Shown here in pieces: positions 22,023-32,313 of a DNA stretch of 64,000 nucleotides; position 1 is the stretch's first letter; each line of letters opens with the position of its first letter. This DNA is from Macrothele yani (taxonomy: Eukaryota > Arthropoda > Arachnida > Araneae > Macrothelidae): NCBI GenBank assembly GCA_039090855.1, contig CM076999.1, positions 113,707,072-113,771,071 on the forward strand, read 5' to 3'. A program made the position numbers and the translations under genes. Under the pieces are notes generated by a model that saw nothing but the letters and a program-made list of their open reading frames with translations, did not search any database and was not told where the DNA came from.

Positions 22023-23714
22023 CAGTAGTGGCCAAAATAGTGAAAACCTTTTGGAAAAAGTGTATTTTTGAGGTGTGATGGCTCATAACACCACTTTGTT
22101 TTTGGAGTAATACCATAAAATTATATATCAATAGAAAGAAAATTTCATCACGAATATAATGCAGCAACGTTTGTTCAATTAGCTGTATTCTATGAAACGT
22201 TATAGCCAAATAACCAGAAAAAGGAATCACAACTTGCTTAGGTTGTTATGAAGTAACTTTCCTTCATTTGAATGAGTGTTTAGAGCGCCAATCAAGGTCA
22301 CAGTAGGATTCAGCCAGTGATGTCATGTATTGGAGCTGAGAGGAGGACATTTGTAAGTGTGTTGTGTAATTGGCATCAAGTTGGTTCGAGTTTTTTTTGT
22401 GTTCTTTCATTTAGTGAGCTTGTAAAACGTAATAAAATTAATGAAATGGCGCAAAGAGTTGACTGGTCACCCAGAAAGCGATGTAAAATAGTACTATTAA
22501 ATGAACAAGGCTTCAGTTATGAAGAAATTAGGAGAAAAATTGGTGGAAACTTAACCAAAGGTGGCATTTCTAAATATCTGAAGAGATATAAGGAGACTCA
22601 ATCAAAATAAAATCAGACTGGTAAAGGCAGGAAAAGGTGCACAACAGCAAGTGACGATAGAAGAATTAAGAGACTGTGCCTAGGTGACAGAAGAAAATCA
22701 TCTGGGTGTATACAAGATGAAATGGTGTAATGCAATGTGAAGTTGAGTGCAAAGACTGTTCGGCGCAGACTGCAGGAATTTGGTCTAAAAGCTAGAATTC
22801 CACGAAAAAAGTCATTCTTATCTCTCAAATAAGGGTTGAAAAGATTAAACTGGGCTAAAACCCATGTTAACTGGACAGCAGAACAATGGGACAGTGTTAT
22901 TTGGAGTGATGAGACCAAAATCTCCCTGTTTGGTAGTGATGGCATAAAATACGTAAGGAGAAGAATTGAAGATTTGCATCCTTATTGCATTACATGTACC
23001 GTGAAACACCAGTTAGTGTTATGATCTGGGGTTGTATCACATCAAAGGTGTGGCCAGAATTTGCGTGATTAATGGGAATATCAATGGCCAAAAATACATT
23101 AATGAAATACTTGAGCCCAAACTGAAGCCTTCCGCACGTGATCTTTTCCAAGATAATGAAGCATTGAAATTTCAACAGAATTCAGCTGCATGTCATGTTG
23201 CTGCTGTGTGCAAAAAGTAGTTTTAAAGTAATCCTATTCCACTGCTGGAATGGCCTGGGAATAGTCCAGACCTTAACCCCATCGAAATTTTATGGAAGGG
23301 GCTAAAGAAATTTGTTAGTCAGAAGTAACCCAGCAATAAAGCCCAATTAATAGAAGCAATAATTCACTCTTCGTTTCACATTATAACAGCTGCATAACTA
23401 AAAAACTTGGTTCACTCCATGGGAAGGCGTTGTAAGGCCATAATTAAAGCTAAAATTACACAACTAAGTATTAACTGACATGGTAAGAATTTTTGTATAT
23501 CTCATTTTTTCTATGTGTTTCACTTTTCTTTTATATAACCGCCGTTCTAATACAAAATCCTTCATAAAAGGTATTACATTACATTCTTGATGAAATTATT
23601 TTTCCATTGATATTTAATTTTATGGTTTTACTCCAAAAACAAGTGGCGTTATGAGCAATCAAACCTCAAAAATACACTATTTTCAAAAGGTTTCCGCGAT
23701 TTTGGCCACTACTG
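22023..23714 (+). mobile_element. Tc3-like element with TIRs of about 100 bp
   Basis: Ends CAGTAGTGGCCAAAAT, flanked by TA (22021-22022 and 23715-23716). The inverted ends stay similar for about 100 bp, through GTGTATTTTTGAGG and GGAGTAATACCATAAAATTA. This is long for Tc1-like elements and typical of the Tc3 type. Length is 1692 bp. Confidence 0.87.
22446..23475 (+). pseudogene. Tc3/Tc1-like transposase with many stops
   Basis: Starts MAQRVDWSPRKRCKIVLLNE with a helix-turn-helix (GFSYEEIRRKIGG...GISKYLKRY). Later blocks: KTVRRRLQEFGLKARIPRKK, WTAEQWDSVIWSDETKISLF (first Asp), FQQNSAACHVAAV (second Asp box, altered to Asn) and [19 protein letters not shown] (Glu). Multiple frameshifts and stop codons separate the blocks, so it is a fossil. 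Confidence 0.82.
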
Positions 23715-23716
23715 TA

Positions 23717-24718
23717 CACAGGTCTGCAACCAAAAAACTGCACAGGATTTTAATACCGTTTCTTATAGATTTTTACTCACTGAAACCGGGAAAAATACTC
23801 AAAAAAATTCCATCACGTCAGGTTTTCTTGCAAAACTCGTGTTTGTAGTTTCATTTAGAGTGAAACTCCAGTTTAACTCGAAATCTGGTATATTATTCTT
23901 GATTCTAAAAATCCTATGCAAAAGTTATGTCTTACTTTCATTTAATATGTATTAGAGTGAGACTCAAGAATAAATACAAAAAAAAATGAGCGGAATGGGG
24001 GGGGGCGGTGGAAGGGTGGTAGGGCAAGGGTGGTGTTGGCGGTGTGAGGAAGCTCAGGTTGATCATGTCCCAACCGGTTTAATTTGTTTATAGCGAAAAG
24101 TGAGGAATCTTACTGGCTGGGTTGAGCATGTTTATACACGTTCTCTAGGGTATTAGGAATGAGTATAAACAAGCGTATTGTCAGATTTGATCATGTTTCA
24201 ACATGCTAAATAAGTTCAGGATCTAGATTGCTTTGGTTATGTTGCATAGCTTATATAGATGACTACTGGATATTCGACGCTAAAAGTGCCTAGAGAATCC
24301 CTCGAAAGCATTATTTTTTATCTTTAAGAACGGAAAAAAAAAAAAAGAAACGTTTTGCTGTTTTCTTTTATTTATATGCAGCGCCATTTTGGAATTTTTT
24401 TTTATCGCGCCAGAGGAAGAAGCAGGTGTTGCCGATTAACCTGCCCAGCTACAGAGAGAGACGATCGGCAGACGCGCAGGTGTCAACATAACCTCGTTCG
24501 CTCTCGTGTTCACCTATGTTTTACGTGTTATTTCACTGGTCTTGTTGAAGGGAGCGAGGCTAGTTTCCATCTGCTTCACCGCAGGAAAAGCGATTGCTTC
24601 TAGATGTACGGAGAGTCAGGGTGTGTACTCAATGCGGTGTATACAAACGGCGAGGAGCCACACTCAGTTTACATTTGGCATTCAAACGTGACTGTGCTCG
24701 TGTTTTTAGTTATATATT
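23717..24718. other. no gene recognised; G-rich and A-rich low complexity
   Basis: 23995-24035 is G-rich (GGGGGGGGCGG, then GTGG runs). 24333-24347 is an A run. 24400-24718 is less AT-rich than its surroundings and leads into the gene at 24719, so it may be that element's 5' untranslated or promoter part. I could not define inverted termini. Confidence 0.4.
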
Positions 24719-26416
24719 ATGGCTCCAAGAGGTTGTGTTATTTCTCCTGACAACTTTTGTTTTATTTGTGGTGAATACACTGTTAAAAGTCAACAAAGAA
24801 ACATAAGTGATTTCGTGAAGAAAGTGTAATTTGCTTACTTCAACTTGAATCAACTTGAAACTTGGGGATCAAGACAAAGCGTGGGCTCCTCATAAGGTGT
24901 GCAGAAGGTGCAAGGAAGATCTCCGTTTGTGGTTTAAGGGTAAGAAACACTCATTTCGTTTTGGCATTCCTATGATGTGGCGTGAACAGCAAAACCACAC
25001 TACCGACTGCTATTTCTGTTTGGTAGATGTGAAAGGTTTCAATACAAAAAAGAAAAAGAAAATATCTAACCCAAACCTAAATTCAGCTATTCATTCAGTG
25101 CCTCATATCTCTGCAATACCAGTTCCACACCCACCTTCTAGTTTAGATGATATCCTGAGTGATTCTGAGGACGGAAACACATTACCTCCCCAGGACGAAT
25201 CTAGTTCAGATTTTTCTGTTGATGAGGGACCCCAACTTTTTTATCAGAGCGAGCTCAATGACCTGGTTAGAGATTTAGGCCTTTCAAAAGAGGGTGCCGA
25301 ATTGCTGGGGTCAAGATTAAAAAATAAAAACCTGCTGTCACCCGGAACCTCATACAGGCACCGAGAGAGAGAATTCACTACATTTTTCTCCAAAGAGGGA
25401 AATCTCGTTTTTTGTAGTGATGTTCAAGGGCTAATGAAGTGTTTTGAAATAGAATATGATTCATCTGAGTGGCGCCTATTCATTGATTCCTCAAAAACAA
25501 GCCTCAAAGCAGTCTTGCTGCATAATGGGAATAAATTTGCATCACTTCCTGTAGGACACTCGGTGCATTTGGAGGAAAACTATAACGATGTGGCAATGAT
25601 TTTTAGGAAAATAAAATATCAAGAACATCGCTGGTTGCTTTCTGGAAGCTTCAAAATACTAACCGTGTTGTTGGGCCAGCAGGCAGGTTATACGAAATAT
25701 CCCTGCTTCCTTTGCATGTGGGACAGTCGAGTCAGAGATCTCAATTGGATAAAAACTGACTGGCCACTTCGAAACGCCTTAATTCCCGGCGAAAATAACG
25801 TCATTAATACAACCTTGATTCCTCCTGAAAAGGTTTTATTACCACCTCTTCATATTAAATTAGGGCTTATGAAGCAGTTTGTGAAATCACTGCCAAAAGA
25901 TGGGGAATGTTTCAGATATCTGTGTTCGAAGTTCTCAAAACTGTCTGAAGACAAGTTGAAAGAGGAATTTTTACTGGCCCCGACATACGAAAACTGTTAT
26001 CCGAACCCCTCTTTTCAGAAACAATGGGAGAAAAAGAAAAAGAAGCGTGGTACTATTACAAATATGTAGTGCACAAGTTTTTGGGTAATACTAAAGACCC
26101 TCTCTACAAAACCATTGTACAACGCATCTTGGCTGCGAATAAAGCTGAAGGATGCAAGATGAGCTTAAAAGTTCATTTCTTACACTCCTATGTCGACTAT
26201 TTTCTTGAAAACTTGGGAGCCCTCAATGAAGAGCAGGGTGAAAGATTTCACCAGGATGTCCGTGATATCGAGAGACGCAACCAAAGACGATGGGACGTCA
26301 ATATGCTAGCTGGCTACTGTTGGATGCTCAAGCGGGAAACAGAAAGGGGAAAGCGGAAGCGTGTTCGGAGAAGTATCAAAGAGAAGAAGAAAAGGTTTCA
26401 TAGGCAAAAAGAATGA
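24719..26416 (+). pseudogene. disrupted gene of an unnamed, mobile-looking arthropod family
   Basis: The N-terminus is MAPRGCVISPDNFCFICGEY (CxxC), a TAA stop at 24827, then a ~10-bp direct duplication near 24845. The main frame follows from 24855: KLGDQDKAWAPHKVCRRCKE (second CxxC), DCYFC and a Ser/Asp-rich linker. Then come FFSKEGNLVFCSDVQGLMKC, WRLFIDSSKTSLKAVLLHNG, GQQAGYTKYPCFLCMWDSR and LLPPLHIKLGLMKQFVKSL. A frameshift near 26030 leads to VHKFLGNTKDP, KVHFLHSYVDYF and LNEEQGERFHQDV, ending in a basic tail at 26416. I know this block order as a widespread multicopy family in arthropod genomes but cannot assign a named superfamily. The acidic residues in CSD, FIDSSK and NEEQGERFH could form a DDE-like triad; that is a guess. 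It is intronless and flanked by repeats. Confidence 0.72.
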
Positions 26417-27040
26417 ACACGGAATGTTAAGTACATTTCATGAAGAAATTGTTTGTTTATTATAAGAAATATTTTTTACTTCATTGTAATGAAATGGTGG
26501 TTTTCTTATTATTGTTATACTTTTTTTATGCAAACACCTTATATTTTGCAAAAAAAACTGTACGTGATGGAGGGAAATGAAGGTCATTTTTGGATTCAGC
26601 ACACTCGAAAACATAATATTTACCAAAAACATCCCATGCAGCTGAAATTTTTTTTTTTTTTTTTTTTTTTGCAGAACTGTGTAATTAATGGTGTGCACCT
26701 TTTGCGTGCCAAGATCTTTGTGGGTGTGAAATAAGACGACTGATTTGACAGTATGCATTTACTTCCGTACAACACATTGCATTAATTCCCGCCACTCACG
26801 ACCACACCCAGCCACAGTTCGGTGCATACTAAGTGGATTTAAATCATAACAACAAACTATAAGTTTACTAATTCCCAACAATGAACGGTAGTTAGGTAGG
26901 TGGATAAATGAATGTTACTGTCGTAACACCAACAAAAGGAGATATGTGAGTTAAAAAGTAAATATTTATTAATATTAACGAAACTATGGCTTCGGCAATA
27001 GTAAAATATTTCGACTGTTTAATTTTTTAAAGACAATATA
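26417..27040. other. no gene recognised; contains a poly(T) run at about 26649-26670
   Basis: AT-rich. Open frames on both strands over 26438-26758 are low-complexity artefacts around the T run. It may be the 3' flank of the element at 24719-26416. Confidence 0.45.
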
Positions 27041-27187
27041 CACTGAAGTGCCAGAAAAACTGGTACAAACGAGCTTATACAAAATACACAGCAAAGTCAC
27101 CTATGCGCGTCCTCGGTTGCGTCCGCCAGCGCGTATATAAAGCGATAGACATCCTTGCCAGCTGTCAGAGCTGCTTTCGGCATGAGA

Positions 27188-28149
27188 ATGACAACTAATA
27201 ACGATTTAAGCGATTTTCAACGCGGTGTCATAGTTGGCGCTCGAGAGATGGGCCATAGTATTTCGGAGGTAGAAACGAAGTTCGGATTTTCACGGACGAC
27301 CATTGTAAGGGTGTACCGTGACTACAAAAATTCCGGCAAAACCTTCAACCTACGATACCAGTGTGGCCGTAAAAAGACATTGGGTGAACGTGACCATCGT
27401 CGACTGTCAAGAATCGTTTCACGCGGCACTCTCGCAGGTATCATCGGAATTCAATGCTGGAGCCTCTACAAGCATCAGCGTCCGTACTGTGCAACGTACC
27501 CTGCACGGTATGGGCTTTGGGGGCCGACGCCCAACTCCAGTCCCCTTGATGGGTGCACGACACAGAGCTATGCGCCTTGCTTGGGCACGGCACTACCGCC
27601 ACTGGACATTTGATGACTGGAAACAAGTAGCCTGGTCTGACGAGTCGCGTTTTCAACTCTATCGGGCAGATGGAAGGATTCGTGAGTGGTGCAAACCCCA
27701 TGAGGCCATGGATACCTCCTGTCAGCAGGGAACTGTACCGGCTGTTGGGCGGTTCGTAATGGTATGGGTGGGTTGTGTTTAGCTGGACTACACTGGGACC
27801 CCTGTTACGTCTAAAAACATCTGTGACCAGCCAACGCTATGTGCGCATCCTTTCTGACGAGGTACAACCGTTCATGACCTGCATTCATGCTGATGTGTTG
27901 GGCCTGTTCCAGCAGGACAATGCACCTCTACAGAAATGTCCGGACGCCACATTATGGTTAAAGGAGCATTTATCTGAGTTTTGGGTGTTGCCATTCCCAC
28001 CCAAGTCCTCAGATCGGAACGTGATGAAACACATTTGGGATGCCATGCTATCGAACACAGGAATCCGAGACCTCGGAATACACCCGAATTGTAGAACGCT
28101 TTGCAGGAAGTATGGTGTGCATTACCTACAGCATATTTCCAGAAACTAG
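27188..28149 (+). pseudogene. Tc1-like transposase, third catalytic residue lost
   Basis: Starts MTTNNDLSDFQRGVIVGARE, with a helix-turn-helix at MGHSISEVETKFGFSRTTIV. A frameshift lies near 27425, after which it reads VSSEFNAGASTSISVRTVQR, WTFDDWKQVAWSDESRFQLY (first Asp) and VTSQRYVRILSDEVQPF. The second Asp is in LGLFQQDNAPLQKC. The third block reads DRNVMKHIWDAM, where the usual NPIEHIWD Glu is Lys. There is a second frameshift near 27780. Ends HYLQHISRN at 28149. Confidence 0.85.
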
Positions 28150-28173
28150 TAGTGTCCGTGCCACGTCGTATTT

Positions 28174-28395
28174 TTTTTTTTTTTTTTGATTGGAGGCTTA
28201 CGACCACCGTGAGCAACTCAGTACGCTATAAGCAGTCGCCCGTCCCTAATTTAGGGTCACTGGTTCCAGGGAAGGGAGAGAGCCAGTGCCGTAAGACAAA
28301 CACAATATCCATGCCTGACCGGGACTCGAACCCGGACCCCTTACGGACGAATGATCAGAGGCCAGCGCCTTAGACCACTGCGCCACCGGGGCGGC
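28174..28395 (-). mobile_element. tRNA-derived SINE (GTGGCGCAGTGG family) with target-site duplication
   Basis: Read on the minus strand: head GCCGCCCCGGTGGCGCAGTG with A box GTGGCGCAGTGGTCTAAGGC and B box GGTTCGAGTCCC, then a body with CACTGGCTCTCTCCCTTCCC and TGAGTTGCTCACGGTGGTCG, then poly(A) (the T run at 28171-28187). CGTCGTATTT flanks both sides (28164-28173 and 28396-28405). Inserted in the 3' part of the Tc1 element. Confidence 0.9.
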
Positions 28396-28480
28396 CGTCG
28401 TATTTCTGCAGTCCTGCGCTCCCGTGGCGAACCTGTCAAGTATTAGACTGGTGTACCAGTTTTTCTGGCACTTCAGTGTA

Positions 28481-29155
28481 TATTATTATTATTGTTTTCT
28501 TTATTCGAAATATACGAATCACAGCCTCTGACAAACAAAATAAACAGCAAATTATCATTGACTGGTATTGTTGAACTGACACGAGTTTCCACCGGAGACC
28601 TAGGCATCAGTCAAGAATCGGCGTAAAATATATGATGTCCCAAGTAAAGCTGTCTTCTGCAGTTCTGTAGGTGGCATATCAGAAAGCGGCAATTTTTCGA
28701 AATGATTCATAAAATTTTTTGACATTGTTCCAAGTGCCCCGATGACAGTGGGGACTACCGTTGTGTGTTTAGTCCATAACCGGGTAACTTCTATGGCCAG
28801 GTCTCTATATTTAGTCATTTTTTCCAATTCTTTTTCATTGACTCTGGCATCTCCAGGGATCGCTATATCAATTAGCCAGACTTTCCGATTTTCTACGACT
28901 GTTATGTCTGGTGTATTATGTTCTATGCGTCGATCGGTTTGAATTCTGAAATCCCACAAGATCTTGACCATTATTTTCTAAGACTTTCTCAGCTTTGTGT
29001 TCCCATGAGTTTTTCGATGCTGGCAGATTGTGCTTTCTGCATAATTGCCAATGAATCAATTGTGCAAGCCTGTCATGTCTAACTTTGTAATCTGTCTGTG
29101 CAATTTTGCTACATTCACATATTAGATGAGACACAGTTTAATATTTTTCTTGACA
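28481..29155 (-). pseudogene. LINE 3' end, restriction-like-endonuclease-type C-terminus
   Basis: The minus strand reads MSHLICECSKIAQTDYKVRH, DRLAQLIHWQLCRKHNL (Cys/His cluster), then after a frameshift near 28970 VKILWDFRIQTDRRIEHNTP, DITVVENRKVWLIDIAIPGD and VVPTVIGALGTMSKNF. The WDF-IQTD-PDI-(V/I)D-IPGD order is that of non-LTR elements with a C-terminal nuclease-like domain. The tail is (AAT)n at 28481-28495. The 5' side stops inside the Tc1 gene at 29155, so it appears inserted there. Confidence 0.7.
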
Positions 29156-29925
29156 AAGTCATCTGGGGAATTAGGTGGCCAAGGAAGTACTTTGAAGTCT
29201 TCATCGTACTCTTCCCCTCTTGGGCATTTCTAGCTGTGTGACACGTCGCATTGTCGTGCTGGAAAATCCCATTCGCCCCAAGGAAGACAATCAGCATGTA
29301 TGGGTGTACGTGGTCTGCAAGGATGGATTCGTAACGAATTCTGTCCATAGTGCTTTCCTCAGGTATGAGTGGAGCCTACGAAAACATTCACCAGCTTGTG
29401 TTTTTCCAGCAATGGTTGAAGATTGCTTGTTCTCTGATGTTTCTCGCCTTATACGTCAACGTCCATCCGTTCGGTGAAGCAGAAAACGTGACTCATCGGA
29501 GATTGCAATCCTTTGCCAATCAGCGGAGGTCCAATTCCGATACTGCCATGCAAATGTAAGCCTTTTCTGCCGATGCACCTTCGTTACCTTAGGTGCAGTG
29601 ACAATCTGTCTGCATCGGAGCCCCATAAGCAGCAGGGTTCGCTGAACTGTCGTTTTTAGACGCACTTCCTGTAGCCCCCCTGGTTCATTCGGCCAGTGAG
29701 CTGCTGCGCTGTAGCGTGTCGATCGGCCCTCACGCACCTTCGAAGCCGACGTTCACCTCTCACATCAACTGCACGTAGTGCTCCGCAGTTTCCACATCGC
29801 CTATTCGCAATGGTGCCCTTTTTCCAATCACGATACACTTTAACCACAGCAGTACGCGAACAGTTCACAAACTGCGCTGTTTCGGAAATACTGCCACCCT
29901 CAGTCCGAAAGCCGATAATCATCCC
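29156..29925 (-). pseudogene. Tc1-like transposase, cut off after the second Asp block
   Basis: The N-terminus MIIGFRTEGGSISETAQFVN, followed by CSRTAVVKVYRDWKKG, is at 29922. Next come VKTTVQRTLLLMGLRCRQIV, TSADWQRIAISDESRFLLHR (first Asp, about 29500), VHPYMLIVFLGANGIFQHDN (second Asp, about 29250) and, in another frame, FKVLPWPPNSPD at 29160. There it joins LINE sequence, so the Glu block is missing. Frameshifts are present. TIRs were not found. Confidence 0.8.
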
Positions 29926-30399
29926 TTTTTTTCAAATCTGATAAATCGCTCCTTTTATCGATGACAGCAACGAGTGATATGTTTTCAGAATGTCTACAGC
30001 GCACCTTATATACCCTCGAAGCCAGCTCACGACACGTGCCTTCTTTCATTGGCTACGCGCTGTTGAGGTCAAAAGTAGGAGGTAGTCACAATAATGTGAC
30101 TCCACTGCGTAGTATTCATATTCAGACGAACGTAAGAAACTTCCCTGACACAGATGCACTGCTACGAAAGCCCGCCTACGCATGCGCAAGCCAAAACCTG
30201 ACCTCAATGTAGAAAGAAAGGCTGAAAAGCAAGCGTCTTGGTGAGGTGGATTGGTAATTTTTGGTCAATAATATCTACAAGTTACATGTCATACATCATT
30301 TTAAAACTCTCGTTAATTGCAGGTAACTCCGGAAACCTCAATTACATTTCCGCGAATCTCTCCTATTACCGGAAATTTTGCATCACATGGATACGGAAA
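29926..30399. other. no gene recognised
   Basis: Probably the 5' leader and flank of the Tc1 remnant, then unique intron sequence. Nothing periodic or coding was recognised. Confidence 0.4.
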
Positions 30400-30754
30400 A
30401 GTGAGAACAGAGTTTTTCCATTAACATACGAAAGGAACTGCTGAAAGGTTTCTGAAAAATCGCAGTTTTCCGTTAACAACTGTTAAAAACGATAATTCGC
30501 AGTCAATATACAAAAAGGAATGGCAGATGGGTTTCAAAAAAATCCAGAGTTTTTCGTTAATCCCTCTTAAAACGACAATTTTCCAGATAGAAAAGAAATT
30601 GCGGGGAGGTTTCTGAAAATTCGGAATTTTTGGGTTCACGCCTCTTAATACGGTAATTTTCGCGTTAATATACAAAAGGAATGGCGGAAGGGTATCTGAA
30701 AAATCAAAATTTTCAGTTAACACCTCTTGAAAACGCTAATTTACCGTCAATATA
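30400..30754. repeat. ~82-bp satellite family, short array (about 4 units)
   Basis: Units carry GGTTTCTGAAAAATC or a variant, then TTTTCCGTTAAC and ACGATAATTCGCAGTCAATA. The same family forms a longer array at 50045-51030. Both are preceded by similar CATACGGATACGGAAAA-type sequence. Confidence 0.75.
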
Positions 30755-30881
30755 TTAGGTGTACAAATAAGTTTTAAAGCTAATATAAATCAAATACGTG
30801 GAGATAATGTAAATAGACGATGTCATCGCTGTGTCCACGTTATTTTATAAACAACTCATAGCGACTGAAAAATTGTGTTCC

Positions 30882-30952
30882 GACACCGCTGGGATCGAAC
30901 CCCAGATCTCTCGATAACTAGTCGAGTGCGTTCGCATTTACGCTACGGCGTC
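30882..30952 (-). tRNA. tRNA-Thr(AGU)-like sequence in the foldback, left arm
   Basis: 71 nt folding as a full cloverleaf: acceptor GACGCCG/CGGTGTC, D stem GCGT/ACGC, anticodon stem CTCGA/TCGAG with loop CTAGTTA (U33, anticodon AGU), T stem CTGGG/CCCAG with loop GTTCGAT. The D loop lacks the usual GG pair, so a functional tRNA is doubtful. No intron was seen. Confidence 0.55.
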
Positions 30953-31113
30953 AACAATTCTCAGCGCCACGCGTGGTTTATCAGTCAGCATCTGACCACA
31001 CGAATCCGTATCGATGGTCCCAGCAACTGAGACGTCGCCATCTAGTGACCATCAATACGGATTCGTGTGGTCAGATGCTGACTGATAAACCACGCGTGGC
31101 GTTGAGAATTGTT

Positions 31114-31184
31114 GACGCCGTAGCGTAAATGCGAACGTACTCGACTAGTTATCCAGAGATCTGGGGTTCGATCCCAGCGGTGTC
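31114..31184 (+). tRNA. tRNA-Thr(AGU)-like sequence in the foldback, right arm
   Basis: Inverted partner of 30882-30952 with the same acceptor, D and T arms. The 3' anticodon-stem strand is TCCAG in place of TCGAG, so that stem is broken. It is probably a decayed copy. Confidence 0.5.
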
Positions 31185-32313
31185 GGAACACAATTTTTCA
31201 GTCGCTATGCGCTGTTTATAAAATAACGTGGTCAGAGCGATGACATCGTCCATTTAAGTTTTAAAGCGTTTTTTATGCGGCGTATACCGCTAATTTGCAT
31301 ATCCGACATTCCCCCACGTTATTGTCATGTGACCGTAAGCAGCCCAGAGTATAAAATGTGACACAGAAGTTTGCCCAACAGTCAAACACACTTGCACATC
31401 GATGGGGGGAAAGATGACAAGCGATACTGCATTTGTTGCAAATTTTATCAAGGAAAATGTGCTGCAAAAGCATGTGCATCGATCTGTTCTGTTCTGGGGG
31501 AGAATATTGTATCGAAAAGCACGTTCGATTTTTGATTCAGACGGTTTAAAGCAAGTGAATTTGATGTTGGCGATCGAGAACGTAGGGACGCCCCGCAGAA
31601 AGTTGTACACGAGGAACCGTAAGCATTGCTGGGTAAAGATTCGTCTCAAACGCAAAAAGAACTAGCTGAACAACTGGGGGTACCTCAACAAACCATTTCT
31701 AATCGTTTACGTGCAATAGGAAAGATTCAGAAGAAAGGAAAATGGGTGCCACATGACCTGAGCCAGAGGAACAAGGATGAGCGTGTCATGAAGTGTTTGA
31801 ATCTGTTGAATAAACAAGACAGGAAGTCTTTGCTGCTGAAAATTGTTACGGGTGATGAAAAGTGGATATAGTTTGACAATCCCAAACGCAAAAAACACTG
31901 GATAGACCCCTGTGAAGCAAAGACTTCGACACCAAATCGAAATATTCACTCAAGAAAGTTCTGCTGTGCATCTGGTGGGATATCAAGGGTATGCTCTATT
32001 GTGAACTACTTGAACAGGGTCAAACTTTTACTGCTGATCTCTACAAGCAACAATTGCTTGGACTGAACCAGGAAATCTGTCGGAAACGTCCATTCACAGG
32101 CAAAGGATTGCGTTCGATGAAATAACTCTGCACAACAACGCTAGGTTGCATGTCGCGCGAAATCGGTCAAGGAAACGTTATTGACGCTTGGCTGGGAAGT
32201 TTTGGAACACCCAGCGTATAGTCCTGCATACTATCCATTTGTTCCGATCGATGCAACATGGTTTGTCTGCTGTACGATTCCGGACATGTGACTAAAAGTA
32301 GCTAACCTCATTT

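Larger units (their letters stand above)
27041..28478 (+). mobile_element. Tc1-like element with TIRs, carrying a nested SINE
   Basis: CACTGAAGTGCCAGAAAAAC at the left end. The first 27 bases repeat inverted at 28452-28478, with TA on both sides (27039-27040 and 28479-28480). The host element without the SINE and its duplicated target would be about 1.2 kb. It is related to the element at 6354-7452. Confidence 0.92.
30821..31253. repeat. foldback element with two inverted tRNA-Thr-like sequences
   Basis: Arms of about 200 bp are near-perfect reverse complements, with a loop near 31020-31050 (CCAGCAACTGAGACGTCGCC). The outer parts hold GATGTCATCGCT and CACGTTATTTTATAAACA and the inner parts hold CACGCGTGG and GTGTGGTCAGATGCTGACTG. 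It is inserted in mariner DNA with a 12-bp target duplication. Confidence 0.88.
30755..32300 (+). mobile_element. mariner element with a foldback inserted in its 5' end; 3' end replaced
   Basis: Begins TTAGGTGTACAAATAAGTTT, a mariner-type terminus. AAGTTTTAAAGC is present on both sides (30769-30780 and 31256-31267) of the foldback at 30821-31253, so the foldback inserted there and duplicated 12 bp. The gene reads (from 31640) SQTQKELAEQLGVPQQTISN, KKGKWVPHDLSQRNK, LLLKIVTGDEKWI with a stop, HNNARLHVAR (second Asp now Asn) and LEHPAYSPAYYPFVPI. Stops and frameshifts occur throughout. The right end runs into the repeat at 32314. Confidence 0.8.

Noticed and set aside
22317..22445. Upstream extension of the Tc3-like transposase before 22446
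   Set aside because: The extra residues are not part of known Tc1/Tc3 proteins; homology begins at MAQRVDWSPRKR.
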